From Amia ocellicauda (taxonomy: Eukaryota > Chordata > Actinopteri > Amiiformes > Amiidae): DNA of 64,000 bases. Position numbers and translations under genes: made by a program. Each line of letters starts with the position of its first letter. Within the stretch, counting starts at the first letter, position 1. The stretch covers positions 6,416,501 through 6,480,500 of the forward strand of contig NC_089867.1 in NCBI RefSeq assembly GCF_036373705.1, given 5' to 3'. Below, in pieces: positions 56,623 through 64,000 of this stretch. Under the pieces are notes generated by a model that worked only from the letters and a program-made list of their open reading frames with translations, did not search any database and was not told the origin of the DNA.

Positions 56623-57843
56623 CACTCACCTAAAGGATTATTAGGAACACCTGTTCAATTTCTCATTAATGCAATTATCTAACCAACCAATCACATGGCA
56701 GTTGCTTCAATGCATTTAGGGGTGTGGTCCTGGTCAAGACAATCTCCTGAACTCCAAACTGAATGTCTGAATGGGAAAGAAAGGTGATTTAAGCAATTTT
56801 GAGCGTGGCATGGTTGTTGGTGCCAGACGGGCCGGTCTGAGTATTTCACAATCTGCTCAGTTACTGGGATTTTCACGCACAACCATTTCTAGGGTTTACA
56901 AAGAATGGTGTGAAAAGGGAAAAACATCCAGTATGCGGCAGTCCTGTGGGCGAAAATGCCTTGTTGATGCTAGAGGTCAGAGGAGAATGGGCCGACTGAT
57001 TCAAGCTGATAGAAGAGCAACTTTGACTGAAATAACCACTCGTTACAACCGAGGTATGCAGCAAAGCATTTGTGAAGCCACAACACGTACAACCTTGAGG
57101 CGGATGGGCTACAACAGCAGAAGACCCCACCGGGTACCACTCATCTCCACTACAAATAGGAAAAAGAGGCTACAATTTGCACAAGCTCACCAAAATTGGA
57201 CAGTTGAAGACTGGAAAAATGTTGCCTGGTCTGATGAGTCTCGATTTCTGTTGAGACATTCAGATGGTAGAGTCAGAATTTGGCGTAAACAGAATGAGAA
57301 CATGGATCCATCATGCCTTGTTACCACTGTGCAGGCTGGTGGTGGTGGTGTAATGGTGTGGGGGATGTTTTCTTGGCACACTTTAGGCCCCTTAGTGCCA
57401 ATTGGGCATCGTTTAAATGCCACGGCCTACCTGAGCATTGTTTCTGACCATGTCCATCCCTTTATGACCACCATGTACCCATCCTCTGATGGCTACTTCC
57501 AGCAGGATAATGCACCATGTCACAAAGGTCGAATCATTTCAAATTGGTTTCTTGAACATGACAATGAGTTCACTGTACTAAACTGGCCCCCACAGTCACC
57601 AGATCTCAACCCAATAGAGCATCTTTGGGATGTGGTGGAACGGGAGCTTCGTGCCCTGGATGTGCATCCCACAAATCTCCATCAACTGCAAGATGCTATC
57701 CTATCAATATGGGCCAACATTTCTAAAGAATGCTTTCAGCACCTTGTTGAATCAATGCCACGTAGAATTAAGGCAGTTCTGAAGGCGAAAGGGGGTCAAA
57801 CACAGTATTAGTATGGTGTTCCTAATAATCCTTTAGGTGAGTG
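56623..57843 (+). mobile_element. Intact Tc1/mariner transposon, DD36E (Incomer-like)
   Basis: The 1221-bp element lies in CDKAL1 intron 3, same strand. Its ends are identical 29-bp inverted repeats (56623-56651 and 57815-57843, outer sequence CACTCACCTAAAGGATTATT), flanked by TA at 56621-56622 and 57844-57845. It holds one uninterrupted transposase. Perfect repeats and an open frame indicate a recent, possibly still mobile copy. Confidence 0.93.
56771..57811 (+). CDS. Tc1/mariner transposase, 346 aa, DD36E
   Basis: This is a DDE transposase that would cut and paste the surrounding element at TA sites. The N-terminal half (1-120) has two helix-turn-helix units (ISQSAQLLGFSRTTISRVYK, then EATTRTTLRRMGY). 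The catalytic half has Asp155 (WSDESRF), Asp246 (FQQDNAPCH) and Glu283 (SPDLNPIEHLW). Thirty-six residues separate the last two, against 34 in classical Tc1. A Gly-rich VQAGGGGVMVWG lies between. It ends KGGQTQY and TAG, just before the right repeat. Length and spacing fit the DD36E Incomer family described in animals. All catalytic residues are present, so activity is possible. Confidence 0.93.
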   Translation: MGKKGDLSNFERGMVVGARRAGLSISQSAQLLGFSRTTISRVYKEWCEKGKTSSMRQSCGRKCLVDARGQRRMGRLIQADRRATLTEITTRYNRGMQQSICEATTRTTLRRMGYNSRRPHRVPLISTTNRKKRLQFAQAHQNWTVEDWKNVAWSDESRFLLRHSDGRVRIWRKQNENMDPSCLVTTVQAGGGGVMVWGMFSWHTLGPLVPIGHRLNATAYLSIVSDHVHPFMTTMYPSSDGYFQQDNAPCHKGRIISNWFLEHDNEFTVLNWPPQSPDLNPIEHLWDVVERELRALDVHPTNLHQLQDAILSIWANISKECFQHLVESMPRRIKAVLKAKGGQTQY

Positions 57844-59119
57844 TATATCACTATGTAACTATTTACATACACCACTAAACGCAAACCTTACTACAGAAAC
57901 CACTATCAAATTCAGACCAATTAAAAAAAATGCTTTGCAGAATTGATATAAAAGGGGAGGATATACTTTATTATGGCAGTTGACAGCCCTGTTTCCACCA
58001 GAAAGTTATAGATCTCATTTGCCTGCCTGATATGTTCCATGTTTAAAAGCTCTCATCTCAAATGCAATGCATATGCCATTATGGTGGGACCTGGACCTTG
58101 CTTCACTCTATTGCTTTTGTGGTTTGCTTAAAAGCTGTAATTCAATGAATAGGGGGTTCCACACACTACACCTGGAGGCTTCTCTTAAACCTATTAACTG
58201 AAATCTTCCCTGATGATAAAGGATTTTTTTTTTTTTTTTTTTTAGGAAAATCTAATATGTGATTTTCTTTCTCTCTCTCTCTCTCTGTATATATAATTTA
58301 TGGAATTGACATTTCTTCTTATTTTGTTATAACTCTTCAATGTGGATTGGCCTAGTGATAATGAAATTAGCTCATCGTCCTGACAGTAGCAGCTTACACC
58401 TGTCCTCTGAAACATGAGCTGAAAAGTCATCTACTACTGTATGGCATATTTTTGGAGAATCAGTCGGCTATGATTTGAAGCAGTGCTGTGTAAATTGTAG
58501 GGCTCAAACTGATGCTTTTTTCTTTTATTTAAACTGGTCAGGAACACGCAGTAACTTTATTACTTTTACAAAACATTCTATATCACAGTTGGTGTTGTAA
58601 CAGATGGTAGAACTCCCCTAGGAGATGAACTGAGGCTTGAGTCATCTTTTCAAACACATCTATATTGAGCCATTGATAGGGCATTTTTAGATCAGTATCA
58701 CCTGCCTTGCATAAAGTATTTTCAGTCTATGCAAATATTATATCACTAAAAATGCCATACATATAGCTTTCCTTGTGCTTCTTCATCTCACCACAAAAAG
58801 CTTATAATAAATAAACTAGATCATCACCTTGACGTATTTGTAAGTGGTCCACTGTAATATCAAAATTACAGTTTATGCATCTCTTTATTCAATTTGTTCT
58901 TTCCTAGTTCAGAGTGCATTCCAACATATAGAATCTACTGAAATGACTCCCCTGTTTGGAGTTGAATTGAAAAATGCCTTGGTGTGTGGAAATGTCTTTT
59001 CACTTTTCCTACAGGATGAAATGATTTGTTCTGTGCAGAAATCCTTGATAGAGGTTTACACCTTTTTTAAGGACGTATGACCTTTTTCAGTTGATGTTGA
59101 GGTTGAGGGTGCACATTTA

Positions 59120-59175
59120 TTAATTATTATTATTTATTTATTTATTAGCAGGGGCCCTTATTGAAGGTGCATAAT
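59120..59175 (+). mobile_element. ATT/ATTT run with LINE/SINE-like tail
   Basis: A run of ATT/ATTT units is followed by AGCAGGGGCCCTTATTGAAG and GTGCATAATTATAC, a diverged form of the tail seen at 8324 and 29628. Confidence 0.4.
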
Positions 59176-62100
59176 TATACTTAAATAAATTATATTTTCT
59201 GAACATGTTTTGACTCATTATTACTGTGATGGAGAATCATTCTTAATCTTATAAGGAGGGGCACGCAATTGAAATATCTTATTTATAAATAGTTTTTTGT
59301 CCCCCACAGTAAATATTCTCTATGGTTGTTTGAAAGGTGGTCACAAAAATATATTGAGATTGATCTAAATGTCTCTCGGCATTTGTAGACATGTAGGAAA
59401 GAAGCAACATTTCACAGCAAACCTAAACCTCAAGCATTCGGGTCCCTGTTACTTGCTTACTCTTGAATTGACCGTACCTGATGTCTTCCCATCAGGCAAA
59501 GCTTAAACATCAGTTCAAGATATCTTAGCCAAACATTTTCTGATCATTCGGTTCTGAGTGTGCTGCTCAAATACAGTTTTCATTTTGCACACAAGATGGC
59601 ACCCTATACATAGTGTGAACATCCAAAGACCAGGTTAAATCCTTTCACTTAGCCAAGTTTGTATGCATTTCTGAGGTGTGGAATTGTTGATTAAAACAAA
59701 GCATGCACATTTTTAGGCCCCTTGTTTACATTCCTGAGTTACATATTATGTAACCAAAACAAAAAAAGCAAACAAAACAGACAGTTCAATTTCCACATTA
59801 TAGTGTGAAGAGAGTATATCAGAAGTTAATGGACTGTACTCGGCCTGTCTCGGCCTGTTGTGGAGCACAAGAGGCCCCTTGTGCAGTGCGTTCCTGAGCT
59901 GCTTCTGACCTGGCATCTGGTTGTTATCAACAAAGCAGTAGGAAAATAAATTCTGTGTTAAAACTAATCAGCTAGCTACGGGGTCACGCCCCATACGTCT
60001 ACTTGGGCTCTGCTGATCGGACCAGAGAGTGTTCACACGGGCTAATGAAAACACGGCTGCAGTTGCACCAGCCATGACTTCAGGGGAAATATGTGAAAAG
60101 TTACTTAAAGAAGACTTAACGGTGTTAGCTTTTACAGTCTCATAATGAAAATAGAATTACTGAAGAGTTGAAAATGTTAAAACTGCACATGGCCTGCATT
60201 AGAGAAGGTCAAAAGAAAAAGTAGGTTGCATTATAGCAGATTGTTTTTACTGCCAGAATCTGTTTGCCTTGCTTATTAACTTAAAAAAAAAACATACGCA
60301 ACCTCATTGAAGTCACTCTAGATAAGTGTATTATGTACCTGTCTGAGAATGCTGAAGGGGCCAATCCAAAGAATAGAAGCCATTGACCTTGATTAATAAA
60401 TTCAATTGCAGTGCATTTTATATTATATTCATTAAGTCCTTAAAGTAGCTGCTTTTTCCTCTAGCCTTAACAAGGCATTATTCTATTATTGGATAATGTG
60501 ACTGGAACAGTTGCTGCTCGCTTATAAAACACATGCAGCTGTGTTTTTAGAGGCTTGTTAACTGGTTCTGATCAAATTATGTCAATGGAATTTGTGAAAT
60601 GGGGAAAAATAAAAACACAATCTGTTAACATAAATATATCTTAAGACAGTTTCTTAATCATTACTCAAACAAAAGTAAACCACTTAATCTCTTAACTGGC
60701 GAATATTTGGACTTCATTGCTGAAATTTTAGTGTAGCCTGGGTTTAGTTGCCACCATGGTTTTCAAATGAACAGGACTACAATACTAGCAAAGGTACAGC
60801 TGTAGCGATAGGCTGTTTGCTGCAATGAACATCTGTGGTGTATTTTGCCAACATCACATTTATTCCACATTGCGTTTTACTGTTTTGGCATAACTCCTTG
60901 TATGTATCTACTCATATGTAACTGATTTACAGACTGGTCAACTGAGGGCATGCTGACCATAAAATCCCTAGAATGAAAATTCTAAGGATAATAAAATTCC
61001 CAAGGCAATAATCAAAATGAAACTCAAATGTATTTTAAATCATTCTTTAATTAGAAACTTGTAACTCAAGTTCTACATGTAGCTAGGTTAATGTATAACA
61101 GTTCTACAATAGACTACCATTAATAAAGATAAGGAAACTTCTAATTGCACACAGATTGGGTTTTCACTGAAAAATATCAGTTAAAATAAATAAGTCAAAC
61201 AATATACAGTTTTTCTTGTCTTAGAAAATAAGCAGGTGAACTTGTCTCAGACAGGTGACTCTCGGCTGTTTGTGAATTGAACCGGACAAAAAAAACCCAA
61301 AAGAATAATAATTGAATTCTTACGTTGAATTCTGTTAACAAACATAAAAATGATTAAACGTAATTATAAAGCATGAGAATTACATAGCATAGTCCAAATT
61401 AATGCAAACGGAAAAGAATACATACATCATACAGCAGATTAAGTTGATTCCTCCTTAATTCAAATAAATATAATTAATTCAAAAGTGTAATGGAGACTAA
61501 TCGTTTTATACTTAAATTCCAGAGTTTGTGTTTACGGGGGTGATCTTGTGACTTGTCTCCAGTCCTGTTCTTGGCTCCAGTACTTTACTCCAGTCTTTTG
61601 CAGACATCTGAGTCTAACAAAAGATACCAAGTACATGAGTATAAGTTTGCAGAAAGGATTGAAAGAATCAAGTTTAGACGTATGAAAAATACAATCTGCA
61701 CAGTATTCGCAGTGCCTGTGTGCCAACAATAACCAAGCATTCTGGGACCAAATCTAGATCAGTGTAAGGCCAACCACACTTCTTATGAACCGCACTATTA
61801 TTCTTATGAAATGCTATCTAATTTTGACTGTAGACTACTCCCTGAGGTAGTCTCGAGTCCGGTTCTCAAGTAAGGTATTCAATTCTGTGTAGTATAGATG
61901 CCTCCCCAGTACCTGTGACCTTGTACTTTTCTTCTTTCAAGCCTAGCTTCCACACCGCCATTAGCAAGTCCGCTTTCACCGCGTCGCCTGCAAACTTCAC
62001 GAAAGAATTGGAGCCCTTCTAGAGTATTGTGGTAACCAGAAACAAAGACTAGATGAATGAACATATTCTTTTTATTCTTTAGCATTTGTCTGATTGTCTT

Positions 62101-62693
62101 GAATTAGTTAGCACAGGCCTAGAACAATAGCAAATATTCCAAGGAATATGACAACCGGTCTGTATAAAATATCAAACCACCACAGAGTAGAGCAATAACA
62201 TTGCAAGGAACATTTTATTACACTACTGATGGATCCATACATGAGTCTTGAAACCATTCCAGGTACTCTGAAAATCTGTAGTGTGATACTGAGGTACATG
62301 TCTCAACATGTCAAATGCAACAGTTTGTTGGCTAATCAGAATGACTGGTCAAGTGGATATAACTGTTCTGCAGGCTGCTTGCACAGTCCTGCTCACTGCA
62401 CTGTAAGGTTTGGTTGGGTTACAGTTTGAGGCCGACAAAACCTAATCCAGATAAAGGGAAGTGTCTTTAGGATATTCTGTGATGACAAACAGATCTTAGT
62501 TTGCACAGTGTCTTTTACATGTCAGAATGATGTGGTTCAATAGTAAAGATAAACAATCGCTTATTGTGGCTTGCTGTAGCACACATTTACATATATAAAA
62601 TCATTAAATGCCTTCCAAAATCTATTCATGTGTAATGTTCAATATAAACTACAGTGCCACTGTTTTAAATACATTAAAACTGTTTAAACAATG

Positions 62694-62707
62694 CTGCCAT
62701 CTAGTGG
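62694..62707 (-). promoter_or_regulatory. CTCF-like core CCACTAGATGGCAG
   Basis: An exact match on the minus strand to the core CCASYAGRKGGCRS. Occupancy is unknown. Confidence 0.4.
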
Positions 62708-64000
62708 GAAAGCAAAACATTGCCAGCAGGGTTCTGCATCAAACTGAAGTAATATGAAAGACACGGGACTTGTTTCATGGATTAGTGTTCTCCAGCAATA
62801 CAGGTTCTAGCATGTCACCGTTAAACCAAAAAAGTGTTGATCAGCAGAATAATGACTGCTAAATAAATTGCCCACTTAATAAACAGTATCCTGAATAATA
62901 TAAAACTCAATGAATAAACTATTGAGCGTGAAAGTCTTCCAGTCTGATTTTAAATGGTTTGTTTATTATTTGCAATGGTGTAATAAGGGGAGTAGACATG
63001 GCATTCAATGTATAAAGGAAAGCAATATGGTTTTCTAGCCATTCTATTCAGTTGTTCCTTCAAGGGACATCTTGAAATGTTAACACACAAATAGCTATAA
63101 GCTTGTTTTTTTCCACTTCATTCATTGTCTATAAAACTATAATACAAAAAACAGGTGGGTATGGACAGATTTGAAAACACAAGAAATAGCCTAGTAATTT
63201 CACCATTACAGATCTAGTTAAATCTGTTTTCTGGCTTCATAAAGCATTTTTAAATGTGTACTCCACGATCCCATATATCAGCAAAAAGCGCAGAACATTC
63301 TTAGTTTCACATATATATGTGAAAGTTAAATTTAAAATGTTCTCTTTCCCATCTTAAACCTGGGATGATTATAATACATGTATGATTAAATAACACTCAT
63401 GTTTTTAACATTCTCTCAAAGCTTTTTTTTTTTTTTGTTACAGAAAACCATAATTTGCAGTAATATGGACAATTATAAATATTGATAAAGAATGCAACAT
63501 ACAGTAAGCAGTTGAGCTGAAAGGTTTACATGACTTTTTCAGCAGCCTAAATAACTTAATGAAATGCTGCTAACTATTTTTGGTTTTGCTGATATTTTAC
63601 TACATACCAAGAAAAATACAATTAGGCCTACATTGTTCAAGCTGCACTACATATTTTACTGTACCCCCCCCCCCCCATATTTCCTAATAAATGGAAGATT
63701 ATAAAATGTAATACGTATATTAATGTTACCGTGTTTGGGATTTGTCTTTGGAAGTTAAGTAATCTAAACCGTAATCATCAGAATTCTCATGGTTAAATAT
63801 CATTTATGGTGTTGGACTATCACTGAAACTCTGAAACACTGAAATGTTTATCTTTATAAACATACATTTTTGTTATCTGATGTGTAGAAGAACATACATT
63901 TTTTTTGAGTGTTTAAGTGGCCATTAGCTGCATTTCTGTCCATGGCATGTAATGTCTGACTTTAATTAATATTGGTGCTTTGAGTGACATGAATTATTAA

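Larger units (their letters stand above)
57846..64000 (+). other. CDKAL1 intron 3 (to the window edge)
   Basis: AT-rich intron with short simple repeats: a T tract near 58227-58244, CT near 58269-58287 and C near 63664-63676. A LINE/SINE-like tail lies near 59120-59175, a small hairpin at 61832-61853 and a CTCF-like core at 62694-62707. No coding exon is recognised. Confidence 0.6.

Noticed and set aside
62716..64000. A further CDKAL1 exon before the right edge
   Set aside because: No acceptor followed by an ENASDADLWLLNSC-like reading was found. The intron appears to continue past the window.

Overview
This is a vertebrate nuclear window, most likely from a ray-finned fish. The evidence is spliced genes with long AT-rich introns, CpG-rich promoters, several Tc1/mariner copies of types common in fish, and many microsatellites. 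It contains no operons, ribosome binding sites or CRISPR arrays. I cannot name the species. Gene models were built by reading GT-AG exons, checking that phases carry across every junction, and comparing with remembered vertebrate families; no search was run.

There are four protein-coding genes. From 1 to 6475 on the minus strand are the first seven coding exons of a ferlin (C2-domain membrane-fusion protein, closest to FER1L4/otoferlin), running off the left edge. From 11999 to 26859 on the minus strand is a complete 13-exon MBOAT1 (lysophospholipid acyltransferase, 492 aa), with a CpG-rich promoter ending near 27250. Head to head with it, from about 32.6 to 53.9 kb on the plus strand, is a complete seven-exon E2F3 (E2F3a form, 422 aa), with an E2F-site-bearing promoter, a minor-spliceosome AT-AC intron and a long 3' UTR. 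About 1 kb beyond its likely polyadenylation site starts CDKAL1 (plus strand): a probable non-coding first exon and the first two coding exons are visible, and the rest lies beyond the right edge. The order MBOAT1-E2F3-CDKAL1 is that of human 6p22.3. A ferlin next to MBOAT1 is not part of the human arrangement I know.

Mobile DNA is mostly Tc1/mariner. One copy in CDKAL1 intron 3 (56623-57843) looks intact, with identical 29-bp terminal repeats, a TA target duplication and an uninterrupted 346-aa transposase whose catalytic spacing reads as DD36E. A second family has an internally deleted copy at 7 kb and a truncated copy 91 bp before the last E2F3 exon. Two IR/DR-type Tc1 right ends (1-260 and about 42.06-42.96 kb) and a rearranged Tc1 remnant (38.8-39.4 kb) complete the set. 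A shared LINE/SINE-like tail follows AT-rich simple repeats at three places.

The genes do not form one pathway. MBOAT1 remodels phospholipids, E2F3 drives G1/S transcription, CDKAL1 thiomethylates tRNA, and ferlins act in vesicle fusion. I found no wholly new system. The most notable items are the ferlin reconstructed from small exons, the AT-AC intron, the two in-frame donors of E2F3 exon 1, the intact DD36E transposon and the 103-bp fold-back sequence at 26.7 kb.
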